NCBI RefSeq assembly: GCF_027158205.1
Contig: NZ_JAPVLU010000011.1
Coordinates: 153,776 to 217,775, forward strand
Direction of reading: 5' to 3'
From: Streptomyces sp. H39-S7
GTDB taxonomy: Bacteria > Actinomycetota > Actinomycetes > Streptomycetales > Streptomycetaceae
Length of the DNA stretch: 64,000 nt
Below are positions 35,172-43,584 of this stretch, in pieces; within the stretch, counting starts at the first letter, position 1, and every line of letters begins with the position of its first letter. The notes beneath the pieces were generated by a model. It searched no databases and was not told the origin of the DNA. It worked only from the letters and a program-made list of their open reading frames with translations. The translations under genes were made by a program, and so were the position numbers.

Positions 35172-36092
35172 TCACCTGCGATAGCGGGCGGGTGCGGGGA
35201 GTTGGCCTGCGACGATGGCGGCGAGCGAGAGGCCAAATCCTGCGAGTTGCAGCGGACCGAACCGCTGGTCGAGGACGATGGCGCCCAGAGCAGTGGCGAC
35301 CAGCGGCGAGAGCAGCAGGAGCACGGCGACCGCGGTGACGGGCAGCGTGGTGACGCCGCGGAACCACAGGGTGTAGGAGAGCAGCCCGCCGATCAGGCCC
35401 ATCCAGAGATAGCCGACCGCGCCGGTCCCGTCGATGACCGGAGGCGCTCCCTCGGCCAGGAACGTCACGGGCAGCAGGCAGAGGCCGCCTGCCGTGAGTT
35501 GCCAGCCGGCGAAGGCGGTGGGACCGGCCTCGCCGGGGCGTCCCCACCGCTTGGTGAGAGTGATCCCCAGGGCCATGGACACCGCGCTGCCGAGCGCCGC
35601 CGCGATCCCCAGCTGGTCGAAGGCCGCGTTCGGCCCGATCACCATCAGGCCGACGCCGAACACGCCGATCACACCCCAGGCCAGGCGCCAGGCGGACAGG
35701 GCCTCGCGGAGGACCGTCACCGCCAGGAGGGCGATGACGAGGGGCTGTGCCGCCGCCAGGGTGGCGGCAACGCCCCCGGGCAGGCGTTCGGCTGCGAAGA
35801 ACAGCAGCGGGAAAGGCAGACCGATGTTCAGCACGCCCAGCGCTGCCGCTTTCCCCCACCACGCTCCGCGCGGCAGCGTCCGGCTGAGCGCCAGGGCGAT
35901 CAGGCCGCCGGGCAGGGCCCGCAGGAGGCCCGCGAACAGGGGGTGGCCTGCAGGGAGCAGTTCGGTGGTGACGATATAGGTCGTGCCCCACGCCATGGGT
36001 GTGAGCGCGGTCAGGAGCGTGCGGGGTACAGGTCCGCGCGAGGCCTCACTGATGCCGTCGGCGGAGGCGGTCGGGGCTGCTGGACTGGTCAT
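35172..36092 (-). CDS. EamA/DMT-family transporter
   Basis: 306 residues from ATG 36092. Ten hydrophobic helices in two EamA repeats, with MAWGTTYIVTTELLPAGHPL as first helix, AERLPGGVAATLAAAQPLVI at the end of repeat one, and LWFRGVTTLPVTAVAVLLLL plus DQRFGPLQLAGFGLSLAAIV in repeat two. DMT-family members export amino acids or metabolites across the plasma membrane. It is divergent from the LysR regulator at 36172 with only 79 bases between starts, so the pair probably forms one regulatory unit. Confidence 0.88.
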   Translation of the reverse strand: MTSPAAPTASADGISEASRGPVPRTLLTALTPMAWGTTYIVTTELLPAGHPLFAGLLRALPGGLIALALSRTLPRGAWWGKAAALGVLNIGLPFPLLFFAAERLPGGVAATLAAAQPLVIALLAVTVLREALSAWRLAWGVIGVFGVGLMVIGPNAAFDQLGIAAALGSAVSMALGITLTKRWGRPGEAGPTAFAGWQLTAGGLCLLPVTFLAEGAPPVIDGTGAVGYLWMGLIGGLLSYTLWFRGVTTLPVTAVAVLLLLSPLVATALGAIVLDQRFGPLQLAGFGLSLAAIVAGQLPAPARYRR

Positions 36093-36123
36093 GTCCGCAG
36101 TCTCAACCGACGGTGATCCATGA

Positions 36124-36158
36124 GTCCAACACATGTTGGTCATGCGATCGATCGCGAT
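36124..36158. promoter_or_regulatory. Palindromes in the EamA/LysR divergent region
   Basis: CCAAC(ACAT)GTTGG at 36126-36139 is followed by the perfect 12-bp palindrome GCGATCGATCGC at 36144-36155. Dyads between divergent LysR-type regulator and target genes usually are LysR binding sites. Confidence 0.5.
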
Positions 36159-36171
36159 GGAAGATGCATCC

Positions 36172-37080
36172 ATGGAGCTCCAGCAGATGCGCTACGTCGT
36201 CGCCGTCGCCGAGATGAACAGCTTCACCCGGGCCGCCGAGCGATGTCTCGTCGTCCAGTCCGCCCTCAGTCACCAGATCGCGCGTCTGGAGAAGGAACTG
36301 GGCGCGCGCCTCTTCGAGCGCACCAGCCGCCGGGTACGGCTGACCCCCGCCGGAGCCGCGTTCCTTCCCGCCGCTCGGCAGTGCCTGGACGCCGCCGAGC
36401 GCGCGGCCGCCGAAGTCGCCGGGGCCGTGGGGCAGATACGCGGGCGCCTCGCCGTGGGCGTGATCTCCAGCGTCGCCGCCGTCGACATCCCCGGCGCGCT
36501 GCGCGCCTTCCACCAGCGCTACCCGGACGTGCGCATCAGCCTGCGCGTGAGCGCGAGCGAGTTGCTCGTCGAGCAGGTGCGGGACGGGGGCCTCGACGTG
36601 GCTTTCCTCGGGCTGCCGACCACCGCGCGACCCGAGGGTGTCGCGGCCTGCGCACTCGCCCGTGACCGGCTCGTGGCCGTGGTCGCGCCGGATCACCCCC
36701 TTGCCGCAGAACCGGTCGTCGACCTGCTGCGGCTCTCCCGCGAGGTCTTCGTGGACCTGCCGGCCAAGACCGCCGGACGCGTCCAGTCGGACCAGGCGTT
36801 CGCGGCTGCCGGCCTCGACCGCGACGTCGCGTTCGAGGTGACCAACGCCCAGTTCCTGGCCCGCCTGGTCGAGCAGGGCCTGGGGATCGCCCTGCTCCCT
36901 TCCGCGTATGCCGCGCAGCTCACCGGGGTGCGCACCATCGAAGTCACCGACGCGCCGGCCCGCGTCGAGTACGCCATCTGGAGCCGCACCGGCCGCACGC
37001 CCGCCGCCGGCGCCTTCCTCGCCCTCCTGGAGATCCCGGCGGTGCCCGGGCCGGAGCGCCCACCTGTTGATGTGTCCTGA
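36172..37080 (+). CDS. LysR-family transcriptional regulator
   Basis: 302 residues from ATG 36172 (GGAAG nine bases ahead; earlier in-frame starts lack one). Winged helix: MELQQMRYVVAVAEMNSFTR, AAERCLVVQSALSHQIARLE and KELGARLFERTSRRVRLTPA, near-consensus for LysR_HTH. The effector domain spans 90-290 (VGVISSVAAVDIPGALRAFH; LARLVEQGLGIALLPSAYAA). Likely activates or represses the divergent EamA exporter in response to a small ligand. Confidence 0.92.
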   Translation: MELQQMRYVVAVAEMNSFTRAAERCLVVQSALSHQIARLEKELGARLFERTSRRVRLTPAGAAFLPAARQCLDAAERAAAEVAGAVGQIRGRLAVGVISSVAAVDIPGALRAFHQRYPDVRISLRVSASELLVEQVRDGGLDVAFLGLPTTARPEGVAACALARDRLVAVVAPDHPLAAEPVVDLLRLSREVFVDLPAKTAGRVQSDQAFAAAGLDRDVAFEVTNAQFLARLVEQGLGIALLPSAYAAQLTGVRTIEVTDAPARVEYAIWSRTGRTPAAGAFLALLEIPAVPGPERPPVDVS

Positions 37081-37169
37081 GTAACCGTCAGGCATGGGCG
37101 GCAGCCGGTGCGGGCGGCGGTTCGACGCCCGGACGGTGTCCGTCCGGGCGTCGGGCCAGGCGCAGGCCA

Positions 37170-37424
37170 GGGGGTGTTGCTGGCGAGGGCCAGCAGGCGG
37201 GTGCCGTCACCACTGAAGTGTTCGCGGTCCACCGCGCCCGAGATGCCGCTCACCGAACCGGACTCGGTGTACTGCCAGAACGTCCAGTACGGGAAGCCGC
37301 TGGAGATGGGCGTGCCTGCCGCGCTGGTCCAGTGCGCCACGAACAGCGGGCTCTTGGCGGACATGCCGCCCCAGGCACCCGTGCACGAGTTCCACCAGCT
37401 CGGGCTCGTGTAGATGACGACGTC
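37170..37424 (-). pseudogene. GH25 lysozyme, C-terminal fragment
   Basis: The frame DVVIYTSPSWWNSCTGAWGG, KSPLFVAHWTSAAGTPISSG, FPYWTFWQYTESGSVSGISG and AVDREHFSGDGTRLLALAS is the C-terminal third of a secreted Streptomyces GH25 (Cellosyl-type) muramidase. The N-terminal part with the catalytic DxE is missing, and the natural stop after LALAS-NT is lost. Fused at 37440 to unrelated sequence. Confidence 0.75.
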
Positions 37425-37520
37425 GCGGCTCGTCACTGGGGTTGACGCCCGATGGGCACCGCAGTGCGGAGACAGCCTGCACGGCGCGTGCCTGAAGATA
37501 GCCATGGGGCGGCCAACGGA

Positions 37521-37645
37521 TCAGATCACGGGCGGAAGCACCGAGTAGCAGAAGTTCACGAGCGCACCCCAGCCGGCGGTCCCGAAGCGGTGGTGCTGGC
37601 CGTCACTGTTCACCGTCAGGCTCAACGGCGCGTTGTTGGGAATAT
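37521..37645 (-). pseudogene. C-terminal fragment of an unrecognised protein
   Basis: NNAPLSLTVNSDGQHHRFGT then AGWGALVNFCYSVLPPVI and a stop codon. Codon bias is good over 40 codons, but no start or family is seen. It ends where the IS5 fragment begins. Confidence 0.35.
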
Positions 37646-37649
37646 GCCT

Positions 37650-38071
37650 CAAGTGGTGTGCCGTGCCGGTCGACGATCACATGGTGCTTGCTGCCCGGCC
37701 GGCCCGGTCGACCGGTGAAGGGCCAGTGTGCGCCCCACTTTGAGGACCCTGATGACGTGCGAGCTGCGATCGCGGCATCATCCATCTCGAGCAGGTTGGC
37801 CGCCCGTAGTTCGGCCAGAGGTGCTTCGTGCAGGCGAGGCCAGACTCCCGCCTCGGTCCAGTCCCGCAGGCGCTGCCAGCAGGTGACCCCGCTGCACCGA
37901 TCTGCTCGGTGGGCACGTCGCTCCAGCTGACGCCTTTGCACAGGACATAGACGATGCCCAGCAGGGCGACGCGTTCGTCCACGGCTTCCGGCCGGGGACC
38001 CGATGTCTCCGTGGTGGACGGGCCGGGAGCAGGGGAGCTATCCGCTCCCACAAGTCATCAGGCACAAGATC
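37650..38071 (-). pseudogene. IS5-family transposase, frameshifted and 3'-truncated
   Basis: Spread over three frames: LVPDDLWERIAPLLPARPPR, then ERVALLGIVYVLCKGVSWSD, then CSGVTCWQRLRDWTEAGVWP, LAELRAANLLEMDDAAIA and GSKHHVIVDRHGTPL (first catalytic Asp region damaged). The second half with the remaining DDE residues is absent. At least two frameshifts. Confidence 0.75.
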
Positions 38072-38144
38072 ACAGATACCCCGCAGATCCTGCCGAGCCG
38101 ACGCCCAACTGCCACACCAACAAACCGATCTCATTCTGAAGCAA

Positions 38145-38633
38145 TCAGTTAGCCTGCTGCTCAAGCCTCTTCCTCATGCCTGTGACTTGTGCCGACGCCT
38201 CGGCCGTCTTGGGGCCACCCGCTCCGCAGTCGGAGGTGGCCGAAGAGGAGGCGGGCCCTGGGTCCAGGGCGTCGCGGACGGCGGTCAGGATGTCCTCGGT
38301 GTCGGCGCCGAGCGCTCGGGCGGCGGAGGTGAAGTCCCGGGCCAGAGTGATGAGATGCTCGGCATCGTGCGCGTGCGGCTCGGACGGGAGCGCCGCAACC
38401 CGGGTGCCCGCGCCACGGCGGGTGCGGATCAGCTCGGTGGCCTCCAGCTCGCGGTAGGCGCGGGCCACGGTGCCCGGCGCCAGACCGAGGTCGGCGGCGA
38501 GCTGGCGCACGGTCGGCAGGCGCTCGCCCTCGGCCAGCCGGCCGGTGCGGATCAGCGCGGCCAGCTGGGCGCGGATCTGCTCGTACGGCGGTACCTGGCT
38601 AGTGGTGTCGACGCGGACGACGGGGTCACTCAT
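38145..38633 (-). CDS. GntR-family regulator, YtrA-like
   Basis: 162 residues from ATG 38633, overlapping the end of the upstream membrane-protein gene by 8 bases. Winged helix: VPPYEQIRAQLAALIRTGRL, AEGERLPTVRQLAADLGLAP and GTVARAYRELEATELIRTRR, then a short helical tail (LARDFTSAARALGADTEDIL). The short C-terminal domain marks the YtrA subfamily, which usually autoregulates operons with membrane transport proteins. A near-perfect dyad at 39482-39505 upstream of the operon is the candidate operator. Confidence 0.9.
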   Translation of the reverse strand: MSDPVVRVDTTSQVPPYEQIRAQLAALIRTGRLAEGERLPTVRQLAADLGLAPGTVARAYRELEATELIRTRRGAGTRVAALPSEPHAHDAEHLITLARDFTSAARALGADTEDILTAVRDALDPGPASSSATSDCGAGGPKTAEASAQVTGMRKRLEQQAN

Positions 38634-39420
38634 CTTCGAAAGTCCCATCGTCGGCTGCCTCGTCATCGACCGCCCGGGGTGCCACCACAGTGATCAGGGA
38701 CCATCCGAAGGTGAACAGGCTCAGCAGGCCCAGGGGGCAGATCACCACGATGGTGACGGCGCCCAGCGGGCCGGCGCAGGCATTCTCGGTGAGCGCGACA
38801 AAGATCATCAGGACGACGAGTAGCACCTGGCTCGACACGAGCAGCCCCCAGGCTCCGGTGATCGCCCACGCGCGGTTGCGGCGCTGCTGGTCGTCTCCCG
38901 GGCCGTGGGCGATAAGGCGCAGGGCCCAGACACAGGCGGGGGTTCCGACCGCGAGGGCGGCGAACATCGGGCCGCTGTAGTACAGGCCGGGCCAGGGGCC
39001 GAGGGAAGCGGGCATCCCTTCGCAGGTGACGGTGATGACACGCCCTGCACTGCCTATCCGGGCGGGGTCGGAGGAGGCCGTGACCGCACCGATCGCCAGC
39101 AGGGTGGCGAGGGACGCCGCCTGCAGAAGAAGCAGGGGCGCCATATGGGGCGGCACTTGGTCTCGGATCAGGCGCGGGGCGAGACTCGCGGTGCGTACGG
39201 CTTCCTGGGGACGCAAGGTCAGGGCGTCGCCGAGCAGGACACCACCCACCGCGCACAGGCCGAAAGCAGTGATGGCGAACACGAGGGGCATCGGGATGTC
39301 GCCGCTGTCCATCGTGGCCGTCTGCTGTGCGGCCACGATGCCGATGGCCAGCCCGGACCAGCGGGCATAGTGGTCGGCGTGTTCGAGGAACCGGGACTGG
39401 AGCGGGACGGTATCGAGCAT
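38626..39420 (-). CDS. Membrane protein co-transcribed with YtrA-like regulator
   Basis: 264 residues from ATG 39420 (GGGGGGA eight bases ahead; GTG/ATG 39441 less likely). About six hydrophobic helices: LAIGIVAAQQTATMDSGDIP, LVFAITAFGLCAVGGVLLGD, LLLLQAASLATLLAIGAVTA, LYYSGPMFAALAVGTPACVW, VSSQVLLVVLMIFVALTENA and AVTIVVICPLGLLSLFTFGW. The acidic tail (DDEAADDGTFEDE) overlaps the regulator start, so translation is coupled. No ABC ATPase is present, unlike in classic ytr operons. Function unknown. Confidence 0.8.
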   Translation of the reverse strand: MLDTVPLQSRFLEHADHYARWSGLAIGIVAAQQTATMDSGDIPMPLVFAITAFGLCAVGGVLLGDALTLRPQEAVRTASLAPRLIRDQVPPHMAPLLLLQAASLATLLAIGAVTASSDPARIGSAGRVITVTCEGMPASLGPWPGLYYSGPMFAALAVGTPACVWALRLIAHGPGDDQQRRNRAWAITGAWGLLVSSQVLLVVLMIFVALTENACAGPLGAVTIVVICPLGLLSLFTFGWSLITVVAPRAVDDEAADDGTFEDE

Positions 39421-39481
39421 ATAGAGATCCCCCCAGATCATCTTGCATCAAGCGGTGGGTACAAGATGCCCCGGTCGGGAT

Positions 39482-39505
39482 CTTGTGTCAAATGCTCGAT
39501 ACAAG
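39482..39505. promoter_or_regulatory. Candidate YtrA-type operator
   Basis: CTTGTGTC (39482-39489) and GATACAAG (39498-39505) form an inverted repeat with one mismatch and an 8-base centre, about 60 bases upstream of the membrane-protein start. A further ACAAGATG half-site lies nearer the gene. Confidence 0.5.
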
Positions 39506-39536
39506 GCGATGCAAGTGGGACATCTTCTGGCACAAG

Positions 39537-39569
39537 GGATTCCCTCCGGCGTAACGCCCTCCGGAATCC
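39537..39569. repeat. Nested palindrome
   Basis: GGATTCC-CTCC-GGCGTAACGCC-CTCC-GGAATCC: the outer 7-bp arms and the central GGCGT/ACGCC arms are both perfectly inverted, while the two CTCC blocks are direct repeats. The layout is too regular to be chance. Confidence 0.6.
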
Positions 39570-39599
39570 AGGGGGGGTGCCCCCTGGGCCGGCTCAACC

Positions 39600-40150
39600 C
39601 ACGGTAACGACGCGGGATTCCGCATCGCGCGCTCCATCGTGTGCCGATCCACGTTATGTGCATGACCATTCCCCCCTCCCCCCGCGGCGTACCAGATCAC
39701 CCGAGACCAGAGGCGGATCGGACCAGACCACTTGAGACGCAGACCATATCGACGGAGACGGGACACCGCGACACGCGATGCGGCAGGCACAAGACTCGCA
39801 GCCTGTCTCAACGAACCGAGTCCACGCGTCTCACCCAATCCAGTCCACGCAGGTCAGCAGCACGCGAACGACTGACGTCGATGAGACAGGACAGCGACAC
39901 CTGCGCGCCGGTACACATACCCATCTGCCTCCGCCGGAGTTCCTCACCGCCGGATCGGAACGCCCCAACAAGATCGCCAGAGCGCGCCGGGACGTACACC
40001 GCTCGGCTCCAGGAGACAGGCTCTAGGCGCAATACCGGTGGGTTTGCCGCCTCGCAGAGCATGTCGTGGGCGGCATCGCAGCTGGTAAACGGTAAGTGGG
40101 CGCCCTCAAGTAAGCGGCATTGGCTCTGGGCGCGCATGTCGGACACGAGC
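39600..40150. other. 550-base stretch without a confident gene
   Basis: Less G+C-biased than its surroundings and rich in ACGAC/GACCAGA-like words. Open frames on both strands lack motifs and codon bias. An 82-codon plus frame (39778-40026) cannot be supported. Confidence 0.35.
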
Positions 40151-40151
40151 C

Positions 40152-40587
40152 GTGATCGACATCGACGACTCCATGCGTGGCCGTAGGCCAGACGTCCGGG
40201 AGCTGGTGGAGCAGATCGGTGGCACATCGGCCGCATTCGCATTCGATGCTGACCCGCTGAGCGCGGTCAGCGTCCTGGACGACTACGTGCAGACGCTGCC
40301 ACTTGGGGCCTTCGAGGCGGAGGCCTGGATTGCCCTGCATACCGACCGACCTGTCTGCGTTCGTCACCGTGGTGTTGCTGGACACGTACGGAGGTGTCAA
40401 CCGGGCACGCCTGGACGAGGCTCTGCCGACGGGCTGGGAACTGGTAGTTGACGTCGTTGGCCCGAACGCCCAGAACCGTGTGATCGCGCCGATGTCTTTG
40501 GTCCACCAGTACCTTGTACCGGTCCCTCAGAGGACCCCTCGTCTGGCGGAAGCCGTAAACCACCAGGTGTCCAGTCGCGCCGGGTGA
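40152..40587 (+). pseudogene. Hypothetical protein disrupted by a 4-bp tandem duplication
   Basis: From GTG 40152: IDIDDSMRGRRPDVRELVEQ, GGTSAAFAFDADPLSAVSVL and PLGAFEAEAWIALHT, then at a duplicated ACCG/ACCG unit near 40340 coding moves one frame to TDLSAFVTVVLLDTYGGVNR, LDEALPTGWELVVDVVGPN and VIAPMSLVHQYLVPVPQRTP. Deleting one 4-base copy restores a single frame of about 140 residues. Family not recognised; it looks like a small soluble alpha/beta protein. The repeat could also act as a slippage site. Confidence 0.5.
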
Positions 40588-40790
40588 TCGGTGGTGCGTG
40601 TGGATGGCTCTCATTCCCACAAGGCCGTGCGCGTTGACGCCGCACACGTGCGTGAGTGGCACTCGCAGTCCAGAGCCGGTCCAAGTTGCAGGCCGTCAGG
40701 GCTACCTGGGCAGCCGCTGCTGCTCGGTGCACCCCTGTCGAGTGATGAGGGCGGCAAACCGTGCGAGCTCCGGCTACGACTTGGCGCCAA

Positions 40791-40994
40791 TCAGGCGGGA
40801 GCGATGTTCTCTGCCGTCGGACCTTTTCGGCTCGGCGCGACGTCGAAGGTCACCAACTGGCCCTCGATCAACCCAAGGGAGCCCTGGGTGGCGATGTTCG
40901 AGAAGTGGGCGTACACGTCGGCGCCGCCACCGTCCTGCTCAATGAAGCCGAAACCCTTTGCTGCGTTGAACCATTTCACGGTGCCAGACGCCAT
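40791..40994 (-). CDS. Cold-shock domain protein (CspA family)
   Basis: 67 residues from ATG 40994 behind GAAGGGA. The OB-fold RNA-binding motifs are present: RNP1 KGFGFI in ASGTVKWFNAAKGFGFIEQD and RNP2 as VYAHF (usually VFVHF). The tail GQLVTFDVAPSRKGPTAENI matches streptomycete Csp proteins. It binds single-stranded RNA/DNA as an RNA chaperone. The 5' region (41000-41200) is A+T-rich for this genome, in keeping with a long leader, but no thermosensor structure was resolved. Confidence 0.95.
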   Translation of the reverse strand: MASGTVKWFNAAKGFGFIEQDGGGADVYAHFSNIATQGSLGLIEGQLVTFDVAPSRKGPTAENIAPA

Positions 40995-41217
40995 GTCGCA
41001 TTCCCTTCGGAGCACTACGCCCGCCCCACAATGCGCGGAAACCGGGTCGCAGCAACACAATGATGCCCTTTCCGGAAAATGACCGGAAATATTTAAACAG
41101 TCCCAATGGCTGAAGATTTCAGTAAAAGGGAGCTTGGAATTTCGGGAATCACACTACACTGCGGTCGACACTAGCATGCCGCAGTCACCGGGAGTGCATT
41201 AAGTCATTCTTTTCGGA

Positions 41218-41780
41218 TCATCGCGATAAGAACGCTCCCCGCATGGCACACGAAATCCTTACGTCGCGATCCCAGGTATTAATCCTCCCCGAACGCAACG
41301 TTTCAGTTCTCCTCAGCCGGGCGCAATGGGGCATCGTCATGCGAGCGGTACTCCCGGGACCGCCTGCGCGGCAACCCCCACGAGCGAGACGCTTTGCAGC
41401 GTGACGAGGGTCCGGCGCGGACGATTTCCGTCCGCGACCGACATCGGCGTCAGCGCACCGAGCACCGTCGCGGACGTGGCGCCCCACATGCTCTCGGCTG
41501 CCAGGAATGGGGACTTGGTCTGACAGTTGACCAGCGTGCCGAGCGCGAAGCCCGACGACGTGCTCGCGGCCACCGCCAGCGTGAAGCTGCCGTGCAGTCG
41601 GCGAACTCATGGTTGCGGAGCAGGTCCCGGTAGCCGGCCTTCGAGAGTCGGGAACACAGGTCGGCCCAGGGCGTAGGCGAGGTGGTCTTCGCCGTCGACA
41701 CAGCAGCCGGTCGGATCCCCCGGCACGGTGAACTCGCGGACTCCACGGACCCACCGACAACGGCCGCCAGACCAGCTCGC
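41218..41780. other. Decayed coding stretch
   Basis: A minus-strand frame (41337-41573) is hydrophobic and MFS-like in feel (FALGTLVNCQTKSPFLAAES; WGATSATVLGALTPMSVADG; LVTLQSVSLVGVAAQAVPGV) but has no start or fold signature, and the frame changes near 41600. Probably the remains of a membrane protein. Confidence 0.3.
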
Positions 41781-41785
41781 TGGGG

Positions 41786-42592
41786 TCAGCGGTTGTGACG
41801 GCTCCGGCGGCGGGCCCCGAGAACGCCGGCCGCCCCGACGAGCAGGAGCGCTCCGGCGATCGTCGCGGGCATTACCGGGGACGCCCCGGACTCGGCCAGT
41901 TCCTGGTCCTTGCCGGCACTCGGCGCCACCGTCGGCTTCACCGTCGCGCTGGGCTTCGCTGTGGGCTTGGCTGTGGGCTTGGCTGTGGGCTTGGCTGTGG
42001 GGGTCGGGGCGGGCGTCGGAGTCGGTGTGCCTTTGACGACCCTGAAATCGACGTCAGTGTCCCCTCCGAAGTCAACGCACCCATTTTCACGGGTCGGGTC
42101 GGGGTTGGCTACAGAGCCACCTTGGGCGATCGCCAGATAGGTATCGACCGGCGCTTCCTTGGCAGCCCCGATGCGGAGGTTGAACGTCACCTTCTGACCC
42201 TTGTCAAGTTGAAAGGACGGCAGTTTTATCTCCGGGTGCGCGCCGATCTTCTCGAGCACCCAGCCCGTCGATGTCTGACGCTCCACGGTCAATCCACCGA
42301 CATACCTCCGGCCCCCCTCGACGCCGAGGTAGAGCGCGTGCCGAAAATCCTTCACCTGCGGGCCAGAAGGGTTGGAGTAGGTGATTGCGACGGCCTGGGG
42401 AGCACCCCCGGCTCTCAGCCTGGCCTGAGACAGACCGGTGATCGCGACCTTCAGGTAGACGAACCGCTCACCGCCACTGCAGGCCAGGTCCTTACCCGAG
42501 GTCGCGGTCGCCGTGCCGGTGGTGCCGAGCAGCGTGATACTGCCCAATACCGCAACAGTTGCCGCCGCCACGGCGCGAGGAATCCGCTTCAT
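41786..42592 (-). CDS. Surface protein with LAESG-type sorting signal
   Basis: 268 residues from ATG 42592. Signal peptide RAVAAATVAVLGSITLLGTT with cleavage near ATA-TS. The mature domain (LACSGGERFVYLKVAITGLS; VQIEKxx-free, beta-rich; YVGGLTVERQTSTGWVLEKI) has a Cys pair (CSGG ... NGCVDFG). A repeat linker (TPTAKPTAKPTAKPTAKPS) precedes LAESG, a hydrophobic helix (VMPATIAGALLLVGAAGVLG) and RRRSRHNR. This tripartite tail is a class E sortase (LAxTG) sorting signal with Ser in place of Thr. The protein should be covalently linked to peptidoglycan. Partner unknown. Confidence 0.8.
   Translation of the reverse strand: MKRIPRAVAAATVAVLGSITLLGTTGTATATSGKDLACSGGERFVYLKVAITGLSQARLRAGGAPQAVAITYSNPSGPQVKDFRHALYLGVEGGRRYVGGLTVERQTSTGWVLEKIGAHPEIKLPSFQLDKGQKVTFNLRIGAAKEAPVDTYLAIAQGGSVANPDPTRENGCVDFGGDTDVDFRVVKGTPTPTPAPTPTAKPTAKPTAKPTAKPSATVKPTVAPSAGKDQELAESGASPVMPATIAGALLLVGAAGVLGARRRSRHNR
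41961..42001. repeat. 12-bp tandem repeat inside the surface-protein gene
   Basis: GTGGGCTTGGCT repeats three times plus a partial copy, encoding the AKPT linker units on the minus strand. The unit is a multiple of three, so copy-number change would alter stalk length without a frameshift. Confidence 0.75.
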
Positions 42593-42913
42593 CGTAGGCC
42601 CCAGTCCCCAGTCGTTGTCACGAGGGCAGAAAATGCCCTGGAGGGGCGACCCTAGGCGCCCTGGGGAAGCGGCGTAAGGTGTCGCGGGTCATGAAATCTG
42701 GCAGGTAATTCTCACCGGATCAGTACAACCAAATCCGGAGTTCCGAGTTGGGCACCGCATCACCACCGCGGCCAGGGCCTCGGCAAAGTCATTGGGTGTC
42801 TGTGTTATGGCGATATCAGCTATCTGGAGCGCTGACGGCGCCGCCGTCGCGGGGCAGGTGAGTGGCGGCCGTTTTCAGCTAACTCGGTGATCGCCACCGG
42901 TACGCTCGCGGCC
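42593..42913. other. Intergenic region between divergent genes
   Basis: Holds the promoters of the surface protein (minus) and the hypothetical protein at 42914 (plus). No RNA gene or clear operator was seen. Confidence 0.4.
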
Positions 42914-43495
42914 ATGGATGTCGACTACGCCGGGGCAGAGAGCGCCTACTGGAACCCGCTTCCGGCGGCCCGAGAGATAGTGACGCGCTGGCGCGGTGGC
43001 GCGGGTGGCCTCTCCATCGGAGAGGGAAGGTGGGAGGACCGAAACTGGCTCAACGTCCCTGGCCCGTTCTACACCGGGGAGACCGACGACGGCATGAACG
43101 GTCCGGTCTACGCTCCCCGTCTGGTCTTGTGCGGCGGCGACTGGGGCATGGAGTTTGTCTACCGGCAGCCGCGAACCTCTCAGGAGGTGGAGACACTTCT
43201 CGACGTGGCCTGGGGAGAGCCCATGGGTGGCTATGCGTGGGACGGCGACGACCACTGGAGCGAGGATTCCGTCCGCGAGTGGTGGGCTGGCCGAGCGCGG
43301 GTCCGCGAGTGGATACACCGTCAGATCGCACGGCGTTCCGCCAGCGGGAGGGCTCAGGACCACGAGGACGTTCCAGCCCTTCACGAGTTCGCCGCGCATG
43401 TGGACGGCCCGTTGGAGCGGTATCTGCGCGGCTACCTGTATTGGCTCATCGAACGTCGTGAACCCGCCGCTGAGGTGACGCTTCCACAGCTGTGA
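42914..43495 (+). CDS. Hypothetical soluble protein
   Basis: 193 residues from ATG 42914; a frame start at 42887 is possible. No family recognised. Trp- and acid-rich: AESAYWNPLPAAREIVTRWR, RWEDRNWLNVPGPFYTGETD, YAPRLVLCGGDWGMEFVYRQ, YAWDGDDHWSEDSVREWWAG and YLRGYLYWLIERREPA. Consistent bias over the whole frame supports a real gene. The style (ferredoxin-like, all cytoplasmic) recalls Streptomyces proteins of immunity type; not proven. Confidence 0.65.
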   Translation: MDVDYAGAESAYWNPLPAAREIVTRWRGGAGGLSIGEGRWEDRNWLNVPGPFYTGETDDGMNGPVYAPRLVLCGGDWGMEFVYRQPRTSQEVETLLDVAWGEPMGGYAWDGDDHWSEDSVREWWAGRARVREWIHRQIARRSASGRAQDHEDVPALHEFAAHVDGPLERYLRGYLYWLIERREPAAEVTLPQL

Positions 43496-43584
43496 CCGCG
43501 CCCGTTGCCCGGGGGTGTACCGAAGTTCGATCACCGCTCGCTGCCGGGCTTCTACGGAGGCCCATCGAACCGGATATGCGTCAG

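Noticed and set aside
39778..40026. 82-codon plus-strand frame
   Set aside because: Ser/Thr/His/Arg-rich, lacks G/C third-position bias and any ribosome binding site.
41000..41215. A cold-shock RNA thermosensor in the leader of the Csp gene
   Set aside because: The region is A+T-rich and could hold a leader, but no conserved structure or cold-box could be identified by eye.
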